Below, one piece after another: positions 9,148 through 17,891 of a stretch of 64,000 nt of DNA. The DNA is taken from assembly GCF_028610705.1 (NCBI RefSeq), contig NZ_JAQQWT010000015.1, positions 1 to 64,000 on the forward strand, written 5' to 3'. The DNA is from Halalkalibacter alkalisediminis. Its GTDB lineage: Bacteria; Bacillota; Bacilli; Bacillales; Bacillaceae_D. The position numbers and the translations under genes were made by a program. Positions within the stretch are counted from its first letter, which is position 1; each line of letters starts with the position of its first letter. Under the pieces are notes generated by a model. The model ran no database searches. It was not told the origin of the DNA and worked only from the letters and a program-made list of their open reading frames with translations.

Positions 9148-9675
9148 TTAACGATATTGTAAGAAACGTTCATACCAATTTTCAACAAATTGAGGAGCAA
9201 ACGGTCCTTTTCTTTGGTGTATCCATGAGATTAATTCATCAACACTTCGTTTTAGAATATCATCTACAGCTGGTGGATAATTCATAAGTTTACGGTGCAA
9301 ATCATATTCATCTTCATCTAAGAGCTTAAAGGTCATATCGGGGAACACCTTTATATCGAGATCATAATCAATATATTTTAAAGCTTCGTTGTCCCAAGTA
9401 AAAGGCGAACCAAGGTTGCAATAGTAATAAATACCATCTGATCGAATCATACCGATTGTGTTAAACCATTGTTCGGAATCAAAATAACAAATGGCCGGTT
9501 CACGAGTTCTCCAATTTCTTCCATCAGATTCCTTCACTAAAATACGGTCGTTCCCTCCAATTACAACCTTTGACGTCCCTTTAAGCACGATTGTTTCTTC
9601 CCAAATGCGATGAATCAATCCATTATGCTTATAGCTATGGATTTGAATATTGCTGCCTACTTTGGGAAAATTCAT
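9148..9675 (-). CDS. ntdP: Nucleoside tri- and diphosphate phosphatase NtdP
   Basis: A 175-residue DUF402 protein corresponding to B. subtilis YgaC. The fold carries [19 protein letters not shown] and the metal-binding [14 protein letters not shown], and ends WYERFL. The family hydrolyses nucleoside tri- and diphosphates in the cytosol. ATG follows GGGAG. Transcription probably starts at a TATAAT about 140 bp upstream (9815-9820, minus strand). Confidence 0.9.
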   Translation of the reverse strand: MNFPKVGSNIQIHSYKHNGLIHRIWEETIVLKGTSKVVIGGNDRILVKESDGRNWRTREPAICYFDSEQWFNTIGMIRSDGIYYYCNLGSPFTWDNEALKYIDYDLDIKVFPDMTFKLLDEDEYDLHRKLMNYPPAVDDILKRSVDELISWIHQRKGPFAPQFVENWYERFLQYR

Positions 9676-9896
9676 AAGTAACTCCCTTCTATGGCATTTT
9701 TTCGGACGTCAGTAGATAGAGTAGGTAACCAACTAACGATGTAAATAACTTGTCCTACTACCATTTCTACTTAAGTTTTCTAATAAACACTTTCTATTTC
9801 TTCAAGTCTTCTTCATTATACCGTTTTTTCCTCTATATTGAAACTTCAAGGATGAAAAGTTTAATTATTCCTATCCCTAAGTAATATGTATATATA

Positions 9897-9943
9897 AAAA
9901 CAAAGCACCCTTTGGACGATGTCGCCAAAGCGTGCTTTGTTTT
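9897..9943 (-). terminator. sspE terminator
   Basis: AAAACAAAGCAC (9897-9908) pairs with GTGCTTTGTTTT (9932-9943), with a further CTTTGG/CCAAAG pair inside. It is A/T-flanked on both sides and lies 11 bp past the sspE stop. Confidence 0.85.
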
Positions 9944-9954
9944 AAGTACTACAA

Positions 9955-10137
9955 TTATTGTTGTTTAGAAGAGTTCTGTTGCTTACGAGCTTGAGATTGA
10001 GCGTTTTGCTGACGTACTTCTTGTACATCAGTTTCGCTAGCGAATTCTGTTTGGTTGCTCGAACCTTGAGCAGAAGCAGCGTTTTGTCTTCTTACTTCTT
10101 GAGCATTAGTTTTTGATGCTTGTTGTTGTCTATCCAT
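9955..10137 (-). CDS. sspE: Gamma-type small acid-soluble spore protein
   Basis: A 60-residue, Gln/Asn/Ala/Ser-rich spore core protein with the two-repeat layout of gamma-SASP: NAQEVRRQNAASAQ, then DVQEVRQQNAQSQ. TEFASETD before the second repeat is the GPR protease cut site. Gamma-SASP is an amino-acid store broken down on germination and does not bind DNA. The true start is ATG 10137, after GGAGGTGATACAC. A sigma-G type promoter lies upstream. Confidence 0.95.
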   Translation of the reverse strand: MDRQQQASKTNAQEVRRQNAASAQGSSNQTEFASETDVQEVRQQNAQSQARKQQNSSKQQ

Positions 10138-10158
10138 GTGTATCACCTCCACGACTAT

Positions 10159-10189
10159 TAAGATGTCCGGGAGTGAAATACTTTATTCA
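10159..10189 (-). promoter_or_regulatory. Sigma-G-like promoter of sspE
   Basis: On the minus strand TGAATA (10184-10189) and CATCTTA (10159-10165) are 18 bp apart, resembling the forespore sigma-G consensus (TGAATA, CATACTA). This fits forespore expression of gamma-SASP. Confidence 0.6.
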
Positions 10190-10230
10190 AGTAAATGATT
10201 AAATCTTTTTAAAAAGAAATTTCATATAAT

Positions 10231-10998
<768 letters not shown>

Positions 10999-11080
10999 TC
11001 ATTAATTAGCTTTATTATATCGTATAGCACATCCTGCGAACAGGAACACTAACAGAAAAAGAATGGAAGGATGATCATTC

Positions 11081-11302
11081 GTGTATGTAGGAAGAGATAT
11101 GACTGAGCTTTCAATGATGTCCATTGATCAATGGACCGACAAAGAGTTATCGTACTTTCACCATGGACTTCAACAAATGACCCCTTACTTAAATATTGAA
11201 GGCACCACGATTCACCGCGAAATTATCCGTGAGATTGAAGCACGTGGTGGCTTGCATAAAGAAGCAACATGGACACAAGGAACGAAGCCTCATTACGATT
11301 AA
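11081..11302 (+). CDS. yfhS: Conserved small protein YfhS
   Basis: A 73-residue acidic, soluble protein with a GTG start 9 bases after AAGGA. MYVGRDMTELSMMSIDQW and the helical REIIREIEARGG part are what I recall of YfhS, found beside fabL in Bacillus. Function unknown; no enzyme motif or membrane segment. It has its own strong terminator. Confidence 0.65.
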   Translation: MYVGRDMTELSMMSIDQWTDKELSYFHHGLQQMTPYLNIEGTTIHREIIREIEARGGLHKEATWTQGTKPHYD

Positions 11303-11319
11303 ACATAGGAACTATGTGA

Positions 11320-11365
11320 AGTGACTCAGGAAGATCTAATCGATCTTCCTGAGTCACTCTTTTAT
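11320..11365 (+). terminator. yfhS terminator
   Basis: A 17-bp perfect stem (11320-11336 with 11342-11358), TAATC loop, then CTTTTAT. Confidence 0.9.
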
Positions 11366-11430
11366 ATGATTTTTTACTAAATTCGATTAGAATCAAGATA
11401 ATACATATTTTTTAAAAAGGAGAGATAGAA

Positions 11431-12399
11431 ATGAAGGCGGTTGTTTACGAAGCATATGGAGATCCTCACGTTCTAAAATTATCGGAGGTTTCAAAGCCTA
11501 CTATTAAGTCCAATGAAGTACTCATCCAGGTTAAGGCAAGTGGCATTAATCCTGTCGATACTTATTTTCGAAAAGGGATACGTGAAGTAGATTCATTTCC
11601 TCACATTCCACATTTTGACTTAGGCGGAGTAGTCGTAAAAGTTGGAACAGATGTAACAGACACTCAGATTGGTGACCGTGTTTGGGCGACAAATGCGAAG
11701 GGAGCCTCAGCTGAGTATGTAGCGATTGCTGCTGATTGTGTGTTTCCACTTCCTGATCCCCTTTCTTATATAGATGGAGCTGCGCTTGCAATGCCTTTTA
11801 TGACAGCCTATTTGTCTTTATTTAATCGAGGTCAACTGAAAGAAAATGAAAAGATTTTAATTTACGGAGCAGCCGGAGCTGTCGGGCATGCTGCTGTCCA
11901 ACTTGCAAAAAAAGCTGGGGCTCATGTTCTGGCGACTGCAGGCAATCCCGAAAAAGCACTACTTGCAGAGCAAGCTGGAGCTGATGAGGTTATCTTATAT
12001 AAAGAAGAAGATCTAGTAGAAAAAGTGATGGAGCTCACCAATCAAAAAGGTGTTTCTCTCATCTTAGATATGTCGGTCAGTGAGAACATGGAAAAGAATC
12101 TTGAGATGATTGCTGTTACTGGACGAATTATTACGATTGGTTCTCCTGTGAACAACACTCCCCCTCTTCTATGGAGACAGTTAAATATGAAGCACGCTTC
12201 TTTAATTGGGGTACTACTTTTCACAGCACCAAGCGTGGAATTACAAACTGCTGGTCAAGCCATTTCTGAAGGCTTTGCGGGTGGTACTTTAACTGCTCAT
12301 ATTGGCAAAGTCTTTTCTTACGAGGAAGCCGCAGTAGCGCACGAAGCATTGGAGTCCAAACAATACGATGGCCGGATTATTCTCAATCATCTTAATTAA
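11431..12399 (+). CDS. Zinc-independent quinone/alcohol oxidoreductase (MDR family)
   Basis: A 322-residue medium-chain dehydrogenase of the quinone oxidoreductase (zeta-crystallin) class. The first half is GroES-like (GINPVDTYFRKG); the NADPH Rossmann domain starts at IYGAAGAVGHAAVQLAKKAG. Zinc-ligand cysteines are absent, so it is a zinc-free NADPH reductase of quinones or enones. AAAAGGAG precedes the ATG. It stands alone between two terminators. Exact substrate unknown. Confidence 0.85.
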   Translation: MKAVVYEAYGDPHVLKLSEVSKPTIKSNEVLIQVKASGINPVDTYFRKGIREVDSFPHIPHFDLGGVVVKVGTDVTDTQIGDRVWATNAKGASAEYVAIAADCVFPLPDPLSYIDGAALAMPFMTAYLSLFNRGQLKENEKILIYGAAGAVGHAAVQLAKKAGAHVLATAGNPEKALLAEQAGADEVILYKEEDLVEKVMELTNQKGVSLILDMSVSENMEKNLEMIAVTGRIITIGSPVNNTPPLLWRQLNMKHASLIGVLLFTAPSVELQTAGQAISEGFAGGTLTAHIGKVFSYEEAAVAHEALESKQYDGRIILNHLN

Positions 12400-12412
12400 G
12401 GCCCTATTGATT

Positions 12413-12447
12413 GGAGGTCTTAACTTTCCTGGTTTAGACCTCCTTTT
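12413..12447 (+). terminator. Terminator after the quinone oxidoreductase
   Basis: GGAGGTCT (12413-12420) pairs with AGACCTCC (12436-12443), followed by TTTTC. Confidence 0.8.
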
Positions 12448-12686
12448 CATTTCAGCATGAATCAGCACGGCGGTTAAATATTTTCTCTCACTCTATACAT
12501 TTGGCTACACAAATTACTGTTTTTGTCGATTTCATTTTTTGATTTTAACCTTAATTGTTACGATTATTTTCGTCTTTTCTATGTACTTCTAAGTCGTTTC
12601 GTTATACGTCTCATTTTCATTTCCTCATAACATTTAAAAACGAGGGAAAACTAGATGATAGCTTAGTTTAGAAAGGAGCCTGTATA

Positions 12687-13061
12687 ATGGAAAAACAGCT
12701 GTACTATGTAAACTTGAATCCGATAAGCATGGAAGACATTAGTCCGACACCTGTGAATGATGGTCAATTAATTGAATATGAAATAGAAGCAACACTAACA
12801 GAGAAAAAAGCCTTGGAGGATTTATTAAGTGAGGTGCAAGCTCATGATCTAGAGCTTGGAAACCTATTCACATTTAGACATTTTGACGATGAGCAAGTCG
12901 ACACAGATCGAAATGAATATCAGCGTGGATTAAATGATGTATATGAAGCCCTTTATCGCCTTGGAACACCCAAAACAAAAGCACAAATAAAAGAAATCCA
13001 CATGGTAAATGATGATGCCTATCCTTTAGATAATAAGACTGAGCGAGATACCCCGCTTTAA
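12687..13061 (+). CDS. Conserved hypothetical protein
   Basis: A 124-residue acidic soluble protein after AAAGGAG. It starts MEKQLYYVNLNPISMEDISP and is predicted mostly helical around residues 38-95 (ATLTEKKALEDLLSEVQ and RGLNDVYEALYRLG). I recognise no named domain; similar proteins occur in other Bacillaceae as unnamed products. A terminator follows. The 287-bp region before it holds a terminator and no other recognisable signal. Confidence 0.75.
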   Translation: MEKQLYYVNLNPISMEDISPTPVNDGQLIEYEIEATLTEKKALEDLLSEVQAHDLELGNLFTFRHFDDEQVDTDRNEYQRGLNDVYEALYRLGTPKTKAQIKEIHMVNDDAYPLDNKTERDTPL

Positions 13062-13068
13062 ATCATAG

Positions 13069-13110
13069 AAATTGCCTCAAAGGTTCACTATGAACCCCTT
13101 GAGGCAATTT
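13069..13110. terminator. Bidirectional terminator
   Basis: AAATTGCCTCAA (13069-13080) pairs with TTGAGGCAATTT (13099-13110), with an inner GGTTCA/TGAACC pair. It serves the plus gene on the left and the minus SDR gene on the right. Confidence 0.85.
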
Positions 13111-13114
13111 ACTT

Positions 13115-13873
13115 TTAAAAGTTAGATTTGGATTGTCCTCCATCGACATTAATCGTAGCTCCAACAACCCAACTCGCTTTTTCCGATGCTAAAAACGTCA
13201 CAACATTGGCGATTTCTTCAACCGTTCCAAAACGACCAGCTGGAATTTCAGCTTCAACAAACTGATTAATTTTTTCAGGGTTCTCCTCTAGTCTTCTTTG
13301 CCAGTTACCAGAAGGATGTAAAATCGACCCTGGAGCGACACCATTTACCCGAATTCCATCTTTTATCACTTCATCTGCTAATGATTTAGTAAAACTAATC
13401 ATCGCTGCCTTGGCACTGTTGTACGTAACTTTCCCGCCAGATTCGCGCCCAAACACAGAAGAGATATTGATAATACTCCCTGCTTGCTTTTCCTTCATAT
13501 GTGGCAAAACGAGTTTACTAAAATGAACAGCTGAAAAATAATTAAGCTCGAAGGCTTCGTGAAATAGGGTCAGATCGGTTTCAGCTGTTGTTGAGCCGTT
13601 ACTACCACCGACATTATTGATGAGAACATCAATCGTTCCGTAGTGTTCAACCGCTTCTTTAACTACACGCTCTCTCTCTTGTTCGTCATACAAATCTGCT
13701 TGAATCGTGAACATCTCAACAAACTGATCTCTCGCTTGTTTCAAGCTTTCTTCTCCTCTTGCTACAATCGCAACCTTGGCACCTTCATTTAGAAATGTAG
13801 CCGCAATTCCAAGACCAATTCCTTTTGATCCACCTGTAACAAGTACCACTTTGTCTTTTAAATTTAAATTCAC
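13115..13873 (-). CDS. Short-chain dehydrogenase/reductase
   Basis: A 252-residue classical SDR: TGGSKGIGLG cofactor loop, NNVGGSNG, catalytic Ser in INISSVFG, YNSAKAA (Tyr-x3-Lys), and a C-terminal VVGATINVDGGQ typical of 3-oxoacyl-ACP or sugar dehydrogenases. It starts with GTG after AAGGAGG. It is 18 bp after the mutY stop and in the same direction, so it is probably co-transcribed with mutY. Substrate unknown. Confidence 0.88.
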   Translation of the reverse strand: MNLNLKDKVVLVTGGSKGIGLGIAATFLNEGAKVAIVARGEESLKQARDQFVEMFTIQADLYDEQERERVVKEAVEHYGTIDVLINNVGGSNGSTTAETDLTLFHEAFELNYFSAVHFSKLVLPHMKEKQAGSIINISSVFGRESGGKVTYNSAKAAMISFTKSLADEVIKDGIRVNGVAPGSILHPSGNWQRRLEENPEKINQFVEAEIPAGRFGTVEEIANVVTFLASEKASWVVGATINVDGGQSKSNF

Positions 13874-13891
13874 TTACTCCGCCTCCTTGCC

Positions 13892-14983
13892 TTATACTCG
13901 AGTCATCAATGACTGTTGAATAATTTTTTGATGAGATACAGGAAACGCATATCGTTCTATTTCGCTTTGGCTCACCCATTTCCTCGTTTCGCTTTCAAGG
14001 TTGGGTCTCTCTTTTATATGTCCTTCAAAAACAGTTATGTTCCAAACTAAATGAGAAAACACATGTTCAACGTGTTGAATATCCGGTCCTACTTCAGCAA
14101 CTACCTTAAATTGTTCGGAAAGGAATTTGGTAAGTAATTGACTTTGGTCATTTTCATTAGTGATTTCTATATTTGGAAATTGCCATAACCGTGCTAGAAG
14201 GCCTGTTTCTGGTCGCTTTTCAATCAGCACTTCTCCATACTCATTTCTTAGTACAATAGCCGCCATCTGCTTAACGGTTTGTTTTTTCTTTTTCGTCTTA
14301 ATTGGTAACTCAGCTTGTACTCCTTTTTCGTTCGCTCTGCAATACTCTCTTACGGGGCAAAGCAAGCATCCCGGAGAAGTCGGTGTACAAATAAGTGCCC
14401 CAAGCTCCATTAGCCCTTGATTAAACGAAGAAGGATCCTTTTTTGAAACAAGGTCATATAGTATACCTTCAAATATCTTTCTCGTAGCTGGTTTTGCTAT
14501 ATCTTCATCAATTAGAAAAACTCTTGAAAGGACTCGCATGACATTACCATCGACTGCTGGTTCGGGCTTTCCATAAGCTATGCTTAAAATAGCACCAGCT
14601 GTATAAGGTCCAACTCCTTTTAGAGAGGAAATTTCTTTTCTTGTATCAGGAACCGTTCCTTCATATTTTTCAACCACTTCCCTAACAGCCGTTTGCAAAT
14701 TTCGAACACGAGAATAGTACCCTAACCCTTCCCACGCTTTTAGAATTCGATCTTCTTCAGCCTCAGCTAACGCTTCAAGTGTTGGGAATTCCCTCATAAA
14801 TGCTTGATAATACGGAATGACTGTATCAACTCTTGTTTGCTGCAACATGATCTCAGATACCCAAACACGATAAGGATCTTTTGATTCACGCCACGGTAAT
14901 TCTCTTTGGTTTTCTAAAAACCAGTCGACTAAACTTTCTTGGAAGCCTGTTACATTAAAATCTCTAAGATATTCTTGTGTCAC
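13892..14983 (-). CDS. mutY: A/G-specific adenine glycosylase MutY
   Basis: A 363-residue base-excision repair enzyme removing A mispaired with 8-oxoG. The helix-hairpin-helix LKGVGPYTAGAILSIAYG is followed by the catalytic Asp in AVDGNVMRV and the 4Fe-4S motif CTPTSPGCLLCPVREYC (Cx6Cx2Cx5C). A Nudix-like 8-oxoG-reading domain makes up the end (about 235-363). Start GTG touches the stop codon of the upstream gene (TAAGTG), indicating translational coupling. Corresponds to yfhQ. Confidence 0.95.
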   Translation of the reverse strand: MTQEYLRDFNVTGFQESLVDWFLENQRELPWRESKDPYRVWVSEIMLQQTRVDTVIPYYQAFMREFPTLEALAEAEEDRILKAWEGLGYYSRVRNLQTAVREVVEKYEGTVPDTRKEISSLKGVGPYTAGAILSIAYGKPEPAVDGNVMRVLSRVFLIDEDIAKPATRKIFEGILYDLVSKKDPSSFNQGLMELGALICTPTSPGCLLCPVREYCRANEKGVQAELPIKTKKKKQTVKQMAAIVLRNEYGEVLIEKRPETGLLARLWQFPNIEITNENDQSQLLTKFLSEQFKVVAEVGPDIQHVEHVFSHLVWNITVFEGHIKERPNLESETRKWVSQSEIERYAFPVSHQKIIQQSLMTRV

Positions 14984-15304
14984 TTAAGTTATTCCTTTCT
15001 TTAAAAAAGCCCAGCAATGAATCTTTTCTGCTCCCCCTTCAATAAAAGGGACAATTTTCCCAAAAACCGCATGATCTGCTTGGCGCCTAATTTGTTTAAG
15101 AATTTGGTAATGGGACGCAGTCGGCACTTCATACATTTCGACATAAAGGAAAGGTTGATCCTCATCCTCTGCCACATACCATTGAATATTTTCCGCTTCG
15201 TAATCAACAAGCGCTTCAATTACTTCTTTCATCGCACGTTCATAAGCTTCAATCTGATTGGCTTTTACTTTATATTCCATAAAAATCTGTAAACGTTTTG
15301 TCAT
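14984..15304 (-). CDS. Small alpha/beta-barrel-like protein coupled to mutY
   Basis: A 106-residue protein whose stop codon abuts the mutY GTG. Pattern MTKRLQIFMEYKVKANQIEA, then a strand-rich middle (NIQWYVAEDEDQPFLYVEMY) and a helix, suggests a dimeric ferredoxin-like (ABM/NIPSNAP-like) fold. I do not recognise a named family. Translational coupling to mutY suggests co-production, but no repair role can be shown from sequence. Confidence 0.75.
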   Translation of the reverse strand: MTKRLQIFMEYKVKANQIEAYERAMKEVIEALVDYEAENIQWYVAEDEDQPFLYVEMYEVPTASHYQILKQIRRQADHAVFGKIVPFIEGGAEKIHCWAFLKKGIT

Positions 15305-15360
15305 TTTTTCCTAATCCCCTTTTTAATCATTGATAATTCGGGTATAAATAAACTATATCA

Positions 15361-15508
15361 GAAATTGTTCCAAAAGGTTGGTTTTTACCTTTTGGAGCAA
15401 TTTCGAAGCAATGAGCGGAGCCGATGCCAATCTCTTAAGCCTTCTCTGAGTGCTTTCTCAGAGAAGGCGCGCATCGTGCGGAGCCATTGCCACTTCTTCA
15501 GCTTAAGA
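15361..15508. repeat. Structured intergenic element, copy A
   Basis: In a 376-bp gene-free stretch. A first hairpin spans 15361-15404. Then 15408-15490 folds as GCAATG/CATTGC, an internal loop with GCGGAGC in both arms (15415-15421, 15478-15484), CGATGC/GCATCG, and a 12-bp hairpin (15439-15450 with 15457-15468) with loop TGCTTT. TCTTAAGC (15433-15440) could also pair with GCTTAAGA (15501-15508). A related copy is at 38840-38912. No protein is encoded on either strand that I can support. Confidence 0.7.
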
Positions 15509-15680
15509 TTAAATAAGGCTAAAAAGTTCGTTCTTTACCGTTTTGTGTAAACTTGTAGCACACATTTTGCAAACCTTACATATAACATGTTACCTTCATG
15601 AAAACTATCTTTTTTAAGCTTTACCATAAAAAGATTTCAATTATACGATCATCAAAAAAATTAAGGAGGGATCAGGTACG

Positions 15681-16661
15681 ATGGACACAGGTACTCATGT
15701 AGTAATGGGAATATCATTAGGCGGTCTTGCCACATTAGATCCCAACATAGCAAGCGATCCACTGCTTCCCACTTCGGTCATGATCGCCACCATTATTGGT
15801 TCTCAAGCACCAGATTTTGATACTGTATTAAAATTAAGAAATAATGCGGTTTACATACGGAACCATCGGGGAATCACACACTCGATTCCTGCTGTAATGA
15901 TCTGGCCCCTACTCATTACAAGTGGCATTGTTCTATTTACACCTGAGACCAATTGGTTAACGGTGTTACTTTGGTCATTCATAGCTGTGTTCCTTCATGT
16001 GTTTGTTGATATTTTTAATGCGTACGGAACACAAGCTTTACGGCCTTTTTCAAACCGCTGGATCGCCTTAGGAGTCATTAATATATTCGATCCATTTATT
16101 TTCTTTAGTCATTTAGCTGCTTTTTCATTTTGGGCGCTTGGGCTGCCACCTGGAAGGACGATTCTTGTTTTATATTTGGGGCTCATCGCTTATTACCTGT
16201 GGAGAATTAGCGAGAAAAAACGTGTCGTTCATCACGCCAAAAAGCTACATCCCGATGCGACACATATTTTTGTTTCACCAACAATTAGGTGGAATCAATG
16301 GCATGTCGTCATCAGAACGCCAGATATCCTATTTGTAACAGAATCACGTAACCATGAGATTGAGTATTTTGAGCAGTATTCATTTGATCCCATACCAGAT
16401 ATTCCGATCATCAATGCCGCTAGAAAAGACTCAAACCTTTCAGCCTTCTTATCTTTCTCACCTACTTATAGGTGGGAAATTGAGGAAAAGGATGATATTA
16501 CCGAAGTTCGATTCGTTGACTTGCGTTATCGAAGTAAAGGACACTATCCATTTGTGGCGATTGTTCAACTTGACCAGCAATTGAACATTATTAGTTCTTA
16601 CACCGGATGGGTATTTAGTGAAGAAACGCTTCAAAAGAAACTAAATATTGTCACTGAGTAA
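15681..16661 (+). CDS. yfhP: Membrane-bound metal-dependent hydrolase YfhP
   Basis: A 326-residue YdjM/DUF457-type protein. N-terminal metal ligands are visible in MDTGTHVVMG, GSQAPDFDT, NHRGITHSIP and LHVFVDIFNAYG, interleaved with about four to five membrane helices up to residue 175; the rest is a cytosolic beta-rich domain. B. subtilis YfhP lies next to mutY as here. The family is called metal-dependent hydrolase; the substrate is not known. Strong AAGGAGGG before the ATG. Confidence 0.9.
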   Translation: MDTGTHVVMGISLGGLATLDPNIASDPLLPTSVMIATIIGSQAPDFDTVLKLRNNAVYIRNHRGITHSIPAVMIWPLLITSGIVLFTPETNWLTVLLWSFIAVFLHVFVDIFNAYGTQALRPFSNRWIALGVINIFDPFIFFSHLAAFSFWALGLPPGRTILVLYLGLIAYYLWRISEKKRVVHHAKKLHPDATHIFVSPTIRWNQWHVVIRTPDILFVTESRNHEIEYFEQYSFDPIPDIPIINAARKDSNLSAFLSFSPTYRWEIEEKDDITEVRFVDLRYRSKGHYPFVAIVQLDQQLNIISSYTGWVFSEETLQKKLNIVTE

Positions 16662-16667
16662 AAATAA

Positions 16668-16700
16668 GCCCTGCTATGATAATCATAGCGGGCTATTTTG
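16668..16700. terminator. Terminator between yfhP and yfhJ
   Basis: AGCCC-GCTATGAT and ATAGC-GGGCT (16668-16695) form a stem with one mismatch, then TATTTTGTG. Confidence 0.75.
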
Positions 16701-16706
16701 TGTCCT

Positions 16707-16976
16707 TTAATGTTTTAGTTGGTCCTCATCTTTATTTAAGTGGGAGAATTTTTCTTTCGTTGAAGCATATTTATGCAAATGAGGTCCGTATTGTTTAATC
16801 CAACGTGCTACAATTTCTTCTGTCACATCTTGCCCTTTGTACGACCAACCTCCTTTTGCACGAGTTGTTTCAAAATCTTCCCATAAACTTTCTACCCAAG
16901 TTCTAGCTTGAGCCAAAGTAATTTCTGAATTAACTGCTAAGAGCTGCTCGGTAAGGCGTTGAAAACGATCTTCCAT
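16707..16976 (-). CDS. yfhJ: YfhJ family protein
   Basis: An 89-residue soluble protein matching the small WVELL-type family of B. subtilis YfhJ; here the signature reads ARTWVESLWEDFETT. Start ATG 16976 follows AAAGGAGGAAAGAAAG; an in-frame TTG at 16997 is unlikely. Divergent from sspK with shared upstream DNA. No known function. Confidence 0.8.
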   Translation of the reverse strand: MEDRFQRLTEQLLAVNSEITLAQARTWVESLWEDFETTRAKGGWSYKGQDVTEEIVARWIKQYGPHLHKYASTKEKFSHLNKDEDQLKH

Positions 16977-17006
16977 CTTTCTTTCCTCCTTTGACAATCT
17001 TTACGT

Positions 17007-17036
17007 CTAATATCTTTACTTTACGTGTTCATACTA
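17007..17036 (+). promoter_or_regulatory. Sigma-G-like promoter of sspK
   Basis: A perfect CATACTA (17030-17036) with CTAATA (17007-17012) 17 bp upstream fits the forespore sigma-G pattern. sspK starts 33 bp further on. Confidence 0.6.
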
Positions 17037-17068
17037 TGAGAGAACACGTTGGAAGGGAGGGTCACCAC

Positions 17069-17227
17069 ATGCGGAACAAAGCAAAAGGCTTTCCAAATCA
17101 TATTAAATTCGATGGGAATTCACCTAAGGATATCAGAAACAAAAATGAATCCAAAAAAGCTAATTTAGATATTAATACTCGTCCTAGAGATCGAATGAGA
17201 ACGAGTGATGGTGATACGAATAATTAA
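17069..17227 (+). CDS. sspK: Small acid-soluble spore protein K
   Basis: A 52-residue basic protein starting MRNKAKGFPNHIKFDG and ending near DINTRPRDRMRTS, the SspK layout (Asn/Lys-rich start, INT-P-ERM end). ATG 17069 follows GGGAGGGTCACCAC; earlier in-frame ATGs lack a ribosome site. Minor SASP of the spore core. Confidence 0.88.
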   Translation: MRNKAKGFPNHIKFDGNSPKDIRNKNESKKANLDINTRPRDRMRTSDGDTNN

Positions 17228-17303
17228 TAGGTGATTTTGATTTATCAATTTTGCTAATTGATCTAAATCAGTTAGCTTCCAACGTTTCAGGAGGTGCCTA
17301 GCT

Positions 17304-17465
17304 ATGGGTAAGAGGAAAGATGCATTTAATTTCACAGAATATAAAAGTCCATTCGATTCACCGCGTGCAAAACCAAAACATGCTTCTAAGCAAATCGGCG
17401 GCGAAACGCAAATGAGTCAAACAGACATTAAAGTTCGCTTACACAGGAAGGCAGAACAGAGATAA
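17304..17465 (+). CDS. YpzG-like small protein
   Basis: A 53-residue basic protein not found by length-based searches, with GGAGGTG before its ATG. SPFDSPRAKPKHASKQIGGE resembles the YpzG-like family pattern (PF-x-P-A-x-PKHA). It follows sspK in the same direction and ends at a terminator, so it may be another minor spore protein; that role is inferred from position. Confidence 0.65.
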   Translation: MGKRKDAFNFTEYKSPFDSPRAKPKHASKQIGGETQMSQTDIKVRLHRKAEQR

Positions 17466-17479
17466 TACCTTCCACCTTT

Positions 17480-17523
17480 AGAAGAAGGAGAAGTCTTAAT
17501 TGACCCCTCCTTCTTCTTTTTCG
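17480..17523 (+). terminator. Terminator overlapping the yfhH stop
   Basis: AGAAGAAGGAG (17480-17490) pairs with CTCCTTCTTCT (17507-17517), then TTTTTC. Its right arm is the 3' end of the convergent yfhH. Confidence 0.75.
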
Positions 17524-17822
17524 AATAAAGAAATCGGAATTCCTTCTAGAGTAACTGCGTCATCACGGTACCCCCACGCAAAATAGCCGTTTAAATAAGA
17601 AATCTTAAAAGTAGATCCACCTTCAATTATATATGTCTCTCCTGGCTTAAAATCTTCTGGATTTAATAAATAGGCTTTAGCTAAAAGCACACGACGTTCA
17701 TAAACGGCAAACTCACTAGACATTCCTAACTGTTCTGCTTTCTTTGCTTTTTCATTTAATCGAGCAATTTCTGTTCTTAGTTCATAGTCATTCATTTGAC
17801 TAAACCTCTTTTGTTGTTCCAT
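17496..17822 (-). CDS. yfhH: DUF1811 protein YfhH
   Basis: A 108-residue protein close to B. subtilis YfhH. It has a helical N-terminal half (DYELRTEIARLNEKAKKAEQ) and a small beta domain with the signature AKAYLLNPEDFKPGETYIIE and ISYLNGYFAWGYR, which looks like a KOW/SH3-type barrel. Function unknown. In B. subtilis it sits beside recX and yfhF, as here. Confidence 0.88.
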   Translation of the reverse strand: MEQQKRFSQMNDYELRTEIARLNEKAKKAEQLGMSSEFAVYERRVLLAKAYLLNPEDFKPGETYIIEGGSTFKISYLNGYFAWGYRDDAVTLEGIPISLFEKEEGGVN

Positions 17823-17891
17823 CCTTTGTTCATCCCTCTCTAATTCATCACCTTTATTATAGATGAAACAAGCTATTCAGACAAAGAATGG

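Noticed and set aside
15017-15292. 91-codon plus-strand frame
   Set aside because: Antisense shadow of the mutY-coupled gene; no ribosome site.
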